Assembly (NCBI GenBank): GCA_902619055.1
Contig: CACNCW010000006.1
Location: 1 to 27,407 of the forward strand
Length of the DNA: 27,407 nucleotides
Reading direction: 5' to 3'
Source of the DNA: an uncultured Alphaproteobacteria bacterium
Lineage (GTDB): Bacteria; Pseudomonadota; Alphaproteobacteria; HIMB59; GCA-002718135
Numbering within the stretch: the first letter of the stretch is position 1; each line of letters starts with the position of its first letter. The notes under the pieces are model-generated. The model had not been told where the DNA came from, searched no databases, and worked only from the letters and a program-made list of their open reading frames with translations. Position numbers and translations under genes: made by a program. This document shows, piece after piece, positions 17,907 through 26,486 of this stretch.

Positions 17907-19337
17907 ATGAAATTAAAAAGCTTGACTCCAAAAGATTTAATGTCTGAAATTAAAGATATGGGCATTAAGATGGTTGATATGCGCTTTACTGATATACCAG
18001 GAACAACTCAACATTTTACAATACCAATTAAATTTTTAGACGAAGATATATTTTCTGATGGACTTGGTTTTGATGGATCTTCAGTAAGAGGTTTCCAAGA
18101 AATTCAAGATAGTGATATGATTGTTTTGCCAGATGCAACTACTGCATACATTGATCCATTTTTTTCAGAAAAAACCTTAGCATTACATTGCAATATTAAG
18201 GATCCTGTAACTTTAGTTGATTATAGTCGTGACCCAAGAAATATTGCTAAAAAAGCAGAAGCCTATTTAAAATCATCTGGTATTGGTGACACAGCATTTT
18301 TTGGACCAGAAGCAGAATTTTTTGTCTTTAATAATGTTCAGTTTGATTCTGGATCAAACTTTGCATTTCATGAAGTTGATTCTGTTGAAGGTACTTGGAA
18401 TAGTGGTGCTGATGAAAATCCCAACTTAGGACATAAACCTAGACATAAAGAGGGTTATTTTCCTTTACCACCAGTAGACACACTGCAAGACGTTAGAACT
18501 GAAATGGTAATGACAATGCAAGACATAGGTCTTACTGTTGAAGCACACCACCATGAAGTTGCAACAGGTGGACAATGTGAAATTGATTTAGAATTTTCAC
18601 CACTCTTGAAGATGGCTGATGATATGATGAAATATAAGTACGTTGTTAAAAATGTTGCTAGACAACATGGAATGACAGCTACATTTATGCCTAAACCTTT
18701 ATTCGAAGATAATGGTTCAGGTATGCACGTTCATCAAAGTGTTTGGAAAGACGGTGACACATTAATGTATAAAGAGGGTAACTATGCTAACCTAAGTGAT
18801 TTAGCTCTAAATTATATTGGCGGTATACTTAAACATGCACCTGCTCTTTTAGCTTTTTGTGCTCCTACTACTAATTCTTATAAAAGATTGGTCCCAGGCT
18901 TTGAGGCTCCGGTGAACATTGTTTACTCTCAAAGAAATAGAACTGCATCTGTTAGAATTCCTGCTTATTCTCAAAGCCCTAAAGCAAAAAGAATGGAATT
19001 TAGATGTCCAGATCCAAGTGCAAATCCATATTTAGCATTCTCAGCAATGTTAATGGCAGGATTAGATGGAATTAAAAATAAAATTAATCCTGGCGATCCA
19101 ACAGACATAAATCTCTATGCTGCTAGCGACGAAGTTTTGTCTAAAATTCAATCTACGCCTGGATCTTTAGCTGAATCTCTTGAAGCTCTTGAGAAAGATC
19201 ATGCATTTTTATTAGAGGGTGATGTATTCACCAAAGATGTAATTGAAACTTATATTAGCTATAAAAAAGAGAGTGAGGTTGACCCAATTAATATTAGACC
19301 TCATCCACACGAGTTTAAATTATACTACGACGTGTAG
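17907..19337 (+). CDS. glnA: Glutamine synthetase, type I
   Basis: Makes glutamine from glutamate, ammonia and ATP; cytoplasmic dodecamer (476 aa). Signatures: DGSSVRGF near 57, the metal/substrate blocks [11 protein letters not shown] and [10 protein letters not shown] (217-223), the ATP-site block [16 protein letters not shown], and [13 protein letters not shown]. The protein has GSI-beta length. The adenylylation tyrosine is present (Tyr404) but its setting is NLYAASDEV and not the usual [17 protein letters not shown] replaces the AAAQHELG of typical alphaproteobacterial GlnA, and the C-terminus [13 protein letters not shown] also resembles deltaproteobacterial and cyanobacterial enzymes (from memory of the family). 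The leader carries two glutamine aptamers, so feedback control by glutamine is expected. An intrinsic terminator follows. Confidence 0.97.
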   Translation: MKLKSLTPKDLMSEIKDMGIKMVDMRFTDIPGTTQHFTIPIKFLDEDIFSDGLGFDGSSVRGFQEIQDSDMIVLPDATTAYIDPFFSEKTLALHCNIKDPVTLVDYSRDPRNIAKKAEAYLKSSGIGDTAFFGPEAEFFVFNNVQFDSGSNFAFHEVDSVEGTWNSGADENPNLGHKPRHKEGYFPLPPVDTLQDVRTEMVMTMQDIGLTVEAHHHEVATGGQCEIDLEFSPLLKMADDMMKYKYVVKNVARQHGMTATFMPKPLFEDNGSGMHVHQSVWKDGDTLMYKEGNYANLSDLALNYIGGILKHAPALLAFCAPTTNSYKRLVPGFEAPVNIVYSQRNRTASVRIPAYSQSPKAKRMEFRCPDPSANPYLAFSAMLMAGLDGIKNKINPGDPTDINLYAASDEVLSKIQSTPGSLAESLEALEKDHAFLLEGDVFTKDVIETYISYKKESEVDPINIRPHPHEFKLYYDV

Positions 19338-19357
19338 AATTATACTTGTCTCTATAA

Positions 19358-19385
19358 AGAAAACCGCCTTAGGGCGGTTTTTTTT
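19358..19385 (+). terminator. Intrinsic terminator after glnA
   Basis: Perfect stem AAACCGCC/GGCGGTTT (19361-19368 and 19373-19380), loop TTAG, followed by a run of T to 19385. It starts about 20 bases after the glnA stop and separates glnA from parE. It is the clearest terminator in the window. Confidence 0.93.
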
Positions 19386-19421
19386 ATGTTTTTAGAACAA
19401 CACTTTTGATAAGAAATATTT

Positions 19422-21356
19422 GTGGCTAAAAAATCAACTTATAATGCCAAAGATATTGAAGTACTTGAGGGTCTTGAGCCAGTTCGTACAAGACCGGGTA
19501 TGTATATTGGAAGCACAAATCAAGATGGTCTTCATCATTTAGTTAACGAAGTACTAGATAATAGTATAGATGAAGTTTTAGCTGGTCACGCAACCGATAT
19601 AAGTTTTCAATATAAAAAAAATGGTTCGATAAAAATAAAAGATAATGGAAGAGGTATTCCAATTGATTTTCATCCAAAATATAAAAATAAAAGAGCACTT
19701 GAAGTAGTTTTAACTACACTTCACGCAGGTGGTAAATTTAACAGCAATGCTTACAAAACTTCTGGTGGATTACACGGGGTTGGGATTTCTGTTGTAAATG
19801 CATTAAGTTCTTTATTACAAGTTCAGGTATTCAAGGATGGAAAAGTGTACAGACAAGATTACTCAAAAGGAAAGGTTAAGACAAAAATAAAAATTGAAAA
19901 ATGTAGCAAAAAATTAAAAGGTACAGAAATTTCTTTTATCCCAGATGAAAGCATATTTGAAGAAACACAATTTGTTCCGAAAAAATTATATAATTTTATA
20001 AATATGAAATCAGTATTAGTTGGAGGCACAACTATCAACTTTGAAATTGATAAAGAATTAATAAAAGATAAAACCCCTAACAAAAAAAGTTTTTTTTATA
20101 AAAAAGGAATTGAAGATTTTTTTCAATTAGAATATGCAAACAACTCTAAATTATTTGAAAAAAATTTTTTATTAAAATCAAATATTAAAGATAATGAAAA
20201 TTTTGAAACTTTAATTTCATTTAATACAAATGAAAATTCTAGTTTAATGTCATATTGTAACACTATTGAAACACCAGATGGCGGCTCTCATGAAAATGGA
20301 ATTCGTAATGGAATTCTAAAAGCTATAAAACTTTATGGTCAAAAAAATCAATTCTCAAAAATCAGTAATATCAATCACAGTGATATTTTTGATTACTCTA
20401 ACGTTATTATTTCAATCTTTATTAATGATCCAAGTTTTGAAGGTCAAACTAAAAAGAGAATAATAATGCCAAATTTACAAAAAGAAATTGAAACAAAAAC
20501 ACAACAAGAATTTTTATTATGGTTAAATGCAAATAAGAAAAATTCAAAAATACTTTTAGATAATTTAATTGAAAGAGCTCTTCAAAGAACTGATTTATCA
20601 AAAATTAAAGAGTTAGATAGAAAAAGTATTAAAGAAAGAAATCGTCTTCCAGGTAAATTAGTAGATTGTTCGAGTAAATCAATAAAAGATTCTGAAATAT
20701 TTATTGTTGAAGGCGACAGTGCTGGAGGTTCTGCGAAGCAAGCAAGAAATAGAGAATTTCAAGCAATACTTCCTTTAAGGGGAAAAATATTAAATGTTTA
20801 TAATGTTGGGCTATCTAAAATTGCTGATAACAATGAAATACAAAACCTTATACAATCTTTAGGTTGTGGTATTGGAAAAAACTTTGAAATTTCAAAACTT
20901 CGATATGAGAAAATAATTTTAATGACTGATGCGGACGTAGATGGTTCACATATTGCAACTCTACTTATTACTTTTTTTTATAAATATATGAAAAGTTTAA
21001 TTGATGAAAATAAACTATATCTAGCAATGCCTCCTTTATTTAAAATTTATAACAAAAATAAATCTTTTTACGCATATGATGAAAAAGAGAAAGATCAATT
21101 AATTAAAAAAGAATTTAAGTCTGACAATTATAACATTACAAGATTTAAAGGTTTGGGTGAAATGCCAGCTGATCAATTGAAAGAGACTACAATGGATCAA
21201 AACAAAAGAAATCTAATATTGATTAACTCTGAAAAAGCTAAGAAAGATATGAAGAATACCGAAAGTTTATTCGAAACCTTAATGGGAAAACAAGCAGAGT
21301 TACGTTTTAAATTTATTCAAAATAATGCTAACTTTATTAAAAATTTAGACGTCTAA
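19422..21356 (+). CDS. parE: DNA topoisomerase IV subunit B
   Basis: ATPase subunit of topoisomerase IV, which unlinks daughter chromosomes (644 aa). The GHKL ATPase has EVLDNSIDE, DNGRGIPID and GGLHGVGISVVNAL; the TOPRIM part has VEGDSAGGSAKQARNREFQA and MTDADVDGSHI. The N-terminus YNAKDIEVLEGLEPVRTRPG, EGDSAGGSAKQARNR (QGRDR in most GyrB) and the C-terminal GLGEMPADQLKETTMD favour ParE over GyrB, as does the absence of the long GyrB insert. The start is GTG at 19422; the only nearby ATG upstream (19386) is soon stopped. The ribosome binding site is weak. Confidence 0.9.
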   Translation: MAKKSTYNAKDIEVLEGLEPVRTRPGMYIGSTNQDGLHHLVNEVLDNSIDEVLAGHATDISFQYKKNGSIKIKDNGRGIPIDFHPKYKNKRALEVVLTTLHAGGKFNSNAYKTSGGLHGVGISVVNALSSLLQVQVFKDGKVYRQDYSKGKVKTKIKIEKCSKKLKGTEISFIPDESIFEETQFVPKKLYNFINMKSVLVGGTTINFEIDKELIKDKTPNKKSFFYKKGIEDFFQLEYANNSKLFEKNFLLKSNIKDNENFETLISFNTNENSSLMSYCNTIETPDGGSHENGIRNGILKAIKLYGQKNQFSKISNINHSDIFDYSNVIISIFINDPSFEGQTKKRIIMPNLQKEIETKTQQEFLLWLNANKKNSKILLDNLIERALQRTDLSKIKELDRKSIKERNRLPGKLVDCSSKSIKDSEIFIVEGDSAGGSAKQARNREFQAILPLRGKILNVYNVGLSKIADNNEIQNLIQSLGCGIGKNFEISKLRYEKIILMTDADVDGSHIATLLITFFYKYMKSLIDENKLYLAMPPLFKIYNKNKSFYAYDEKEKDQLIKKEFKSDNYNITRFKGLGEMPADQLKETTMDQNKRNLILINSEKAKKDMKNTESLFETLMGKQAELRFKFIQNNANFIKNLDV

Positions 21357-21359
21357 TTT

Positions 21360-22841
21360 ATGAAAAAATATTTTTTGGTAATAGATCAAGGAACAACAAG
21401 TTCAAGAATTGTGCTGTATAATAAAAGATTTGAAATATTCGATATTGTCCAAAAAGAATTTGAACAATATTTTCCCAATGAAGGATGGGTAGAACATAAT
21501 GCAACAGAAATTTGGGATGATGTAATAAATTTAATTTCAAAAATATTAAAAAAAAATAAGTTAAATTCAAAAAATATAATTTCAATTGGAATTACTAATC
21601 AACGAGAAACAACAGTTTTATGGAATAAGAAAACTGGGAAACCAGTTTACAGAGCAATAGTTTGGCAAGATAGAAGAACGGCTAATCTTTGTGAAAAATT
21701 AAAGAGAAAAGGAATTGATAAAAAAATTCAACAAATAACTGGTCTAGAGCTTGATCCTTATTTTTCTGCAACTAAAATTAAATGGATTATTGATAATGTT
21801 AAGGAAGTAAATAAGAATTTAAAGAATAATAATTTACTTTTTGGAACAATAGACACCTGGCTATTATGGAATTTAACCAAAGGAAAATCTCACCTAACAG
21901 ATATATCAAATGCTTCAAGAACCATGATTTTTGATTCTCAAAAAGAGAAGTGGTCTGACAAAATTTTAAAAATATTTAATATTCCAAAAAATATCTTACC
22001 AACTGTAGTCGAAAATGCATATGATTTTGGCTCAACTAAATTATTTGGTGGTAAAATACCAATTGGAGGCATGGCTGGAGACCAACAGTCAGCAACAATT
22101 GGTCAAGCTTGTTTTAAAAAAGGGCAATCAAAAAGTACATATGGTACAGGCTGTTTTCTTCTTATGAATATTGGAGAAAAATTTAAATTATCTAAAAATA
22201 GATTACTAACAACTGTTGCTTTTAAAATTAATGGTAAAAAAATGTTTTGCTATGAAGGAAGTATTTTTGTAGCAGGCTCTGCCATACAATGGCTTCGCGA
22301 TAATTTAAAATTTATAAAAGATTCTAGTGAAACTGATAAATTGTATAAAAAAGCTAATAAAGATGAAAGTTTATTTTTTGTCCCAGCCTTAACTGGACTT
22401 GGCGCCCCATATTGGAACCCTAATGCAAGAGGAACATTTTTTGGGATCACTAGAAATACGTCTAAAGAAGATATCATCAAAGCAACTTTAGACAGCCTAT
22501 CTTTTCAAACTTATGAATTAATTGAGTGTATGGAAAAAGATTCTAAGACAAAGATTAGTGAAATAAGAGTTGATGGAGGTATGGTTAAAAATAATAGCTT
22601 TCTACAAAGTTTAGCAAATATTTCTCAGATTAAAATTATTAGACCAAGTAATGTTGAGACTACTTCACTTGGCGCAGCATATCTTGCAGCAATTCAATCT
22701 GGATATTTAAAAAATACAAGCCAAATAAGTAAACTTTGGAAAAAAGATAAAACAGTAAAAGCAAATATTAACAAATCCATTTCAACTTCTAGTATTAGTA
22801 AGTGGAAATCAATTATAAATGCAGTCAATAATTTTTATTAA
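21360..22841 (+). CDS. glpK: Glycerol kinase
   Basis: Phosphorylates glycerol to glycerol 3-phosphate (493 aa, normal length; FGGY family). The N-terminus IDQGTTSSRIVLYNKRF is the phosphate-binding region. GITNQRETTVLWNKKTGKPV, the catalytic GGMAGDQQSATIGQACF, STYGTGCFLLMN and VPALTGLGAPYWNPNARG are all glycerol kinase blocks. It begins three bases after the parE stop and is probably co-transcribed with it, an odd pairing with no functional link. No glpF, glpD or regulator is adjacent. Its 3' end overlaps the convergent amidotransferase gene by 17 bases. Confidence 0.96.
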   Translation: MKKYFLVIDQGTTSSRIVLYNKRFEIFDIVQKEFEQYFPNEGWVEHNATEIWDDVINLISKILKKNKLNSKNIISIGITNQRETTVLWNKKTGKPVYRAIVWQDRRTANLCEKLKRKGIDKKIQQITGLELDPYFSATKIKWIIDNVKEVNKNLKNNNLLFGTIDTWLLWNLTKGKSHLTDISNASRTMIFDSQKEKWSDKILKIFNIPKNILPTVVENAYDFGSTKLFGGKIPIGGMAGDQQSATIGQACFKKGQSKSTYGTGCFLLMNIGEKFKLSKNRLLTTVAFKINGKKMFCYEGSIFVAGSAIQWLRDNLKFIKDSSETDKLYKKANKDESLFFVPALTGLGAPYWNPNARGTFFGITRNTSKEDIIKATLDSLSFQTYELIECMEKDSKTKISEIRVDGGMVKNNSFLQSLANISQIKIIRPSNVETTSLGAAYLAAIQSGYLKNTSQISKLWKKDKTVKANINKSISTSSISKWKSIINAVNNFY

Positions 22842-23646
22842 GATTTAACCAATTTGAAAGTTCTAAAGAATGGATTTCTTCATCAACTACATCATCATAT
22901 ATATGTAATTCTTTCTTCTCAAGATTATCAGGGTTTTGTAAAATCATTTTTTCGTTTTCAAATTCTGATAAATTTTCATATACTTTTTGTTCCAACAAAA
23001 TATCTTTTCTCATTTCCATAAGTCCGGCCATCCATTTTGAATTAAATTCTGGATGGTATTGCACTGCCCAAACACTTGATTGATTTACTTCAAAGCTTAT
23101 AGATTGGAATTGACTGATCTTATTCGAAGCTAGTACCTTAGTTTCTTTTGGAAGCTTTTCTGCTTCATCATAATGCCAACATAGTGCATTAAATGATTTT
23201 TTTTTATTCTTATACATAGGGTGAACTTCACCATCTTGATTTAATGTAATATTTTTGGCTAAAACTGCTTCAAGGCCATTGGGATTTTTTCTTACTTTAC
23301 CTCCTGCGGCAGTTACTAAAACCTGAAGCCCCCAACAACTACCAAATATTTTATTCTTTTTTTTAAATAATTCTTTAGCTAAATCTATTTGATTAGTTAT
23401 GGATTTTGTCATGTTATATATATTAAGTAAGCTTCCTGTCCAAGCAACCGCTTCGAAATCGTCAAGACTTATACCTAAAGGAAGATAATTATTATGAACA
23501 GCAGGATGAATTGTTGTAATATTGATAGTTGAACTAGAATATTTTTTTAAAATTTTTTCATATACTTGAAATTGAGTATCCATACCCAATTTTGTATATC
23601 TATCAGAAGCTTCTTTTTCATTTCCATCGACTAATAATATGTTCAT
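22825..23646 (-). CDS. Class I glutamine amidotransferase (GMP synthase-like domain protein)
   Basis: Stand-alone class I glutamine amidotransferase domain (273 aa). The nucleophilic elbow GSCWGLQ and the HxE pair in VQYHPEF are intact, as are NALCWHYDEAEKLP and the N-terminal MNILLVDGNEKE. Such proteins hydrolyse glutamine or gamma-glutamyl compounds, or pass ammonia to a partner; no partner synthetase is adjacent, so the substrate is unknown. About 50 residues after the catalytic domain form an acidic, charged tail. The gene is divergent from the IolE-like gene (43-base gap) and converges on glpK. Confidence 0.85.
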   Translation of the reverse strand: MNILLVDGNEKEASDRYTKLGMDTQFQVYEKILKKYSSSTINITTIHPAVHNNYLPLGISLDDFEAVAWTGSLLNIYNMTKSITNQIDLAKELFKKKNKIFGSCWGLQVLVTAAGGKVRKNPNGLEAVLAKNITLNQDGEVHPMYKNKKKSFNALCWHYDEAEKLPKETKVLASNKISQFQSISFEVNQSSVWAVQYHPEFNSKWMAGLMEMRKDILLEQKVYENLSEFENEKMILQNPDNLEKKELHIYDDVVDEEIHSLELSNWLNLNKNY

Positions 23647-23689
23647 ATTTATCTTTATTTTTCATCTATCATGAAATATGTAAAACTTC

Positions 23690-24583
23690 ATGAAAATTAA
23701 ACTTGGTATCGCGCCTATTGCCTGGAGCAATGATGATATGCCAGAACTAGGAGGTGACACTCCTATTGAAAAATGTTTAGAGGATGCAAGCACATCTGGA
23801 TTTTCAGGTATTGAATTAGGTGGAAAATTTCCAAGAAATCCTGGAATAACAAAATATCTCTTAGAAAAATTTAAATTAAAAATGCCAGGTGGTTGGTATG
23901 GAGCAATGCTTAGAGAAAGAAGTGTAAAAGAAGAATGGATAGCACTCCAAGATCATTTAAATTTATTAAAGTTAATTAATGCGGATGTTTTTGTTTTTGC
24001 TGATGTATCTGATTCAATCCAAGGCGATCAATCAAAAGCTCTTAGTAAAAGACCAATACTTGAAAAAGATGAATGGGATAGCTATTGCAAAAAAATCAGT
24101 GAATTATCTGATATGCTGATGGATGAAGGAATGCCAATGTCGTATCATGAGCATATGGGAACTATTATACAGTCCGAGGAAGATGTAGATCGATTTATGG
24201 ATATGACAAATCAAAATACATTTTTGCTTTACGATACTGGACACTTAATGTTTGCCAAAGCAAATTACGAAAGAGTATTAAAAAATTATATTTCCCGAAT
24301 TAACCATGTTCATTGTAAAGATATTAGAAAAGATGTTTTTTTAAAATCTATTAAAGATGACTTAAGTTTTAGAGAGTCTTTTTTAGATGGTGTTTTCACT
24401 GTTCCAGGAGATGGTTGCATCAATTACGATCCATTAATAAAGATACTATATGAGGCAAAATATCAGAAATGGTTAATTATTGAAGCTGAGCAGGATCCTA
24501 AAAAAGCAAATCCTCTTGAATATGCAAAATTAGGACATAATTACTTGCATAATATAATAACAAAAAATGGGTATATTCTTTAA
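23690..24583 (+). CDS. iolE: Inosose dehydratase-like TIM-barrel protein (IolE family)
   Basis: Xylose isomerase-like TIM barrel (297 aa) resembling IolE, which dehydrates 2-keto-myo-inositol in inositol catabolism. The N-terminus LGIAPIAWSNDDMPELGGDT, GFSGIELGGKFPR, GWYGAMLRER, and the metal-site blocks SYHEHMGT, YDTGHLMFA, NHVHCKDIR and IIEAEQDP follow the family closely. No other iol gene is in the window, so the physiological substrate is not certain and a related inosose or sugar epimerase role is possible. The coding end overlaps the following cytochrome gene by 17 bases. Confidence 0.85.
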   Translation: MKIKLGIAPIAWSNDDMPELGGDTPIEKCLEDASTSGFSGIELGGKFPRNPGITKYLLEKFKLKMPGGWYGAMLRERSVKEEWIALQDHLNLLKLINADVFVFADVSDSIQGDQSKALSKRPILEKDEWDSYCKKISELSDMLMDEGMPMSYHEHMGTIIQSEEDVDRFMDMTNQNTFLLYDTGHLMFAKANYERVLKNYISRINHVHCKDIRKDVFLKSIKDDLSFRESFLDGVFTVPGDGCINYDPLIKILYEAKYQKWLIIEAEQDPKKANPLEYAKLGHNYLHNIITKNGYIL

Positions 24584-25016
24584 AATAACGATAAGTACTT
24601 TAATTTCATTCTTTCCTTTATATGTTTTAGCTCACAAAGTAACTTTAGAGAACAAATCATTAGAAAAGATTGTTAACGAAAGAATGGCAATAATGCAAAA
24701 AATTAAAAGCACATCATCGAAACTTTACAGATTAATAAATTCAGATCAATATGAAGAAATGTTGGAGCTTAATGAAACTCTTCTTCATTCAGCATCTGAA
24801 TTTAAAGATTTTTATCCTGAAAATAGTCAAGCAGAAGGAGCTAGTGATAATATTTGGAGTGATCGTGAGACATTTAATGAATATAACCAAAACTTTGTAG
24901 ATGATATCGAAATGATATCTTTAAGTATAGAATTAGAAGATAAAGAGATGATAAGTGATGCTATTAAAGCAATGGCAGCAAATTGCAGCACTTGTCATAA
25001 AAAATTTAGAAATTAA
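24567..25016 (+). CDS. Class II c-type cytochrome (c'/c556-like), secreted
   Basis: Small periplasmic haem protein (149 aa). A signal peptide of about 22 residues (hydrophobic ITISTLISFFPLYV, cut after VLA) is followed by a four-helix-type sequence with a single CSTCH haem site close to the C-terminus (CSTCHKKFRN), the class II layout. Met residues in ERMAIMQKIK near the mature N-terminus could supply the sixth ligand as in c556. The start lies inside the end of iolE (17-base overlap) and no other in-frame start would keep the signal peptide. Its electron partner is unknown. The stop overlaps the convergent permease stop by four bases. Confidence 0.88.
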   Translation: MGIFFKITISTLISFFPLYVLAHKVTLENKSLEKIVNERMAIMQKIKSTSSKLYRLINSDQYEEMLELNETLLHSASEFKDFYPENSQAEGASDNIWSDRETFNEYNQNFVDDIEMISLSIELEDKEMISDAIKAMAANCSTCHKKFRN

Positions 25017-25723
25017 TTATTTAATCTTAAGTGTGGATTATATTTCCATTCTAAATATTTAACAAATTGAACCATTAGAAAATTTAAAAAAAGATAAAGA
25101 ATTCCTGCAGCAATAAATGCTTCAACAGGTGCAAATGTTTTAGCCATTATCTTTCTAGCAATACCTGTCATTTCCATGTATGTTGTCAGACTAACTAAAG
25201 AGGTTGCTTTAACCATTAGTATTAATTCATTACCGTAAGACGGTAAAACTTTTCGTATTGCAATAGGTAGAATAATTTTTCTTAAAAGTAAAAATTTCCC
25301 AAACCCAAGAGATAGGCCTGATTCAACCTGACTTTTCTCAATTGATTGAATACCACCTCGAAAAATTTCTGCTCCATATGCAACATTATTAATTGTAAGT
25401 GCTATTACCCCACACCAAAAAGGTTCTTTTAATGCATACCACAAAAAACTTTCTCTAATAAATTTTACAGAACCTAAACCAAAATAAATTAAATATATTT
25501 GAACAAGTAAAGGCGTTCCTCTAATGACAAAAATATAACTAGCAATTGTTCTTGATAATAATATAATTTTAGAAACTCTTCCTAGAGCAAATAATAATGC
25601 TAAGACAAAACCAATTGGTAATGAAATTAATAATAATAAAATTGTATTATCTAAGCCAGATAGGACCAAAAAGAAATTTTTATAAATAAGGGAATTTTGA
25701 ATACTATTTAAAAATTCAATCAT
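25013..25723 (-). CDS. Polar amino acid ABC transporter permease (HisM/OccM type)
   Basis: Integral inner-membrane permease of a histidine/opine/arginine-type uptake system (236 aa, about five helices). The EAA-loop region SGLSLGFGKFLLLRKIILPI and the downstream LILMVKATSLVSLTTYMEMT, as well as YIFVIRGTPLLVQIYLIYFG, are typical of this family. It starts four bases inside the end of the other permease gene and is the second gene of that pair. The ATPase and periplasmic binding protein are not in the window, so the substrate cannot be given beyond polar amino acid or opine. Confidence 0.92.
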   Translation of the reverse strand: MIEFLNSIQNSLIYKNFFLVLSGLDNTILLLLISLPIGFVLALLFALGRVSKIILLSRTIASYIFVIRGTPLLVQIYLIYFGLGSVKFIRESFLWYALKEPFWCGVIALTINNVAYGAEIFRGGIQSIEKSQVESGLSLGFGKFLLLRKIILPIAIRKVLPSYGNELILMVKATSLVSLTTYMEMTGIARKIMAKTFAPVEAFIAAGILYLFLNFLMVQFVKYLEWKYNPHLRLNN

Positions 25724-26427
25724 GTCGAAAATCCTTTTGAATAATTTACTTCTAGCGTTTTAAAAACCCTGCCAGAGATTGTTGTTAAACATAAATACAA
25801 TATTGCGGCTGTTATTAAGAAAGTTAAAGGTGAATGCTCAACGTTAGAAGATATTCTAGATTGACGCATAATTTCAACAAGACCAGTTACGGAAATAAGG
25901 GATGTATCTTTAAGAGTTATTTGCCATACGTTTCCTATTCCCGGTAAAGCATGTCTTATAACTTGGGGCGAAATAACTTTTAAAAAAATACTAAATTTAT
26001 TCATACCCAGTGCTCTTGCAGCTTCTATTTGACCCTTAGATATAGCCAAATAAGAAGCTCTTAAAACTTCACTGGAATATGTAGCTGATATTACTGCAAT
26101 AGCTATTGTCGCAATTGTTAGTGCGTTTAGTTCTATATATTTATTATATCCAAATACTTTAGCGATACTCATAACAACAGCATTCCCACCAAAGAAAATT
26201 AAATAAATAACCAATAGTTCAGGAACACCTCTAATTACTGTTGTATAAAAATTTGCAATAAATCTTGTTATTTTGTTTTGTATCATCTTTGCCCAAACTG
26301 TAATAATTGCTAAAAAAAGACCTAACCCCATTGATAAAATACTTACCAGTAGAGTCATTAGTGTTGCTATAAGAAACTCATCGCCCCACCCTGCATCCCC
26401 AAATACAAGCTTATCAAATTTGAACAT
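25720..26427 (-). CDS. Polar amino acid ABC transporter permease (HisQ/OccQ type)
   Basis: Partner permease (235 aa) of the same transporter. VIRGVPELLVIYLIFFGG, the EAA loop GQIEAARALGMNKFSIFLKV and NVWQITLKDTSLISVTGLVE are family blocks. The reading frame is open further upstream but holds no ATG, GTG or TTG there, so the ATG at 26427 is the start. It lies 59 bases after the GT9 stop, and a 7-bp inverted repeat sits just before it (see 26428-26464). Confidence 0.92.
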   Translation of the reverse strand: MFKFDKLVFGDAGWGDEFLIATLMTLLVSILSMGLGLFLAIITVWAKMIQNKITRFIANFYTTVIRGVPELLVIYLIFFGGNAVVMSIAKVFGYNKYIELNALTIATIAIAVISATYSSEVLRASYLAISKGQIEAARALGMNKFSIFLKVISPQVIRHALPGIGNVWQITLKDTSLISVTGLVEIMRQSRISSNVEHSPLTFLITAAILYLCLTTISGRVFKTLEVNYSKGFST

Positions 26428-26464
26428 ATAAAATAAAACAAGTAATGATGAAAAATATACTTGT
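26428..26464 (-). terminator. AT-rich inverted repeat before the permease genes (weak terminator or operator)
   Basis: On the minus strand ACAAGTA (26464-26458) and TACTTGT (26444-26438) form a perfect 7-bp stem with a 13-base loop, followed by TTTATTTT up to the permease ATG. The form fits an intrinsic terminator of the upstream GT9 gene, but only two G-C pairs are present, and an operator or a leader hairpin is equally possible. Confidence 0.35.
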
Positions 26465-26486
26465 CTAGCTTCTAATATATGAAATT

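Noticed and set aside
17762..17965. A 67-codon open frame on the minus strand across the glnA leader
   Set aside because: It overlaps aptamer 2, the ribosome binding site and the glnA start on the opposite strand, has no family likeness, and is explained by the RNA element.
19422..21356. Gene could be gyrB
   Set aside because: ParE-type N-terminus, QARNR after the TOPRIM EGDSAGGSAK, and a length of 644 residues without the GyrB insert favour parE.
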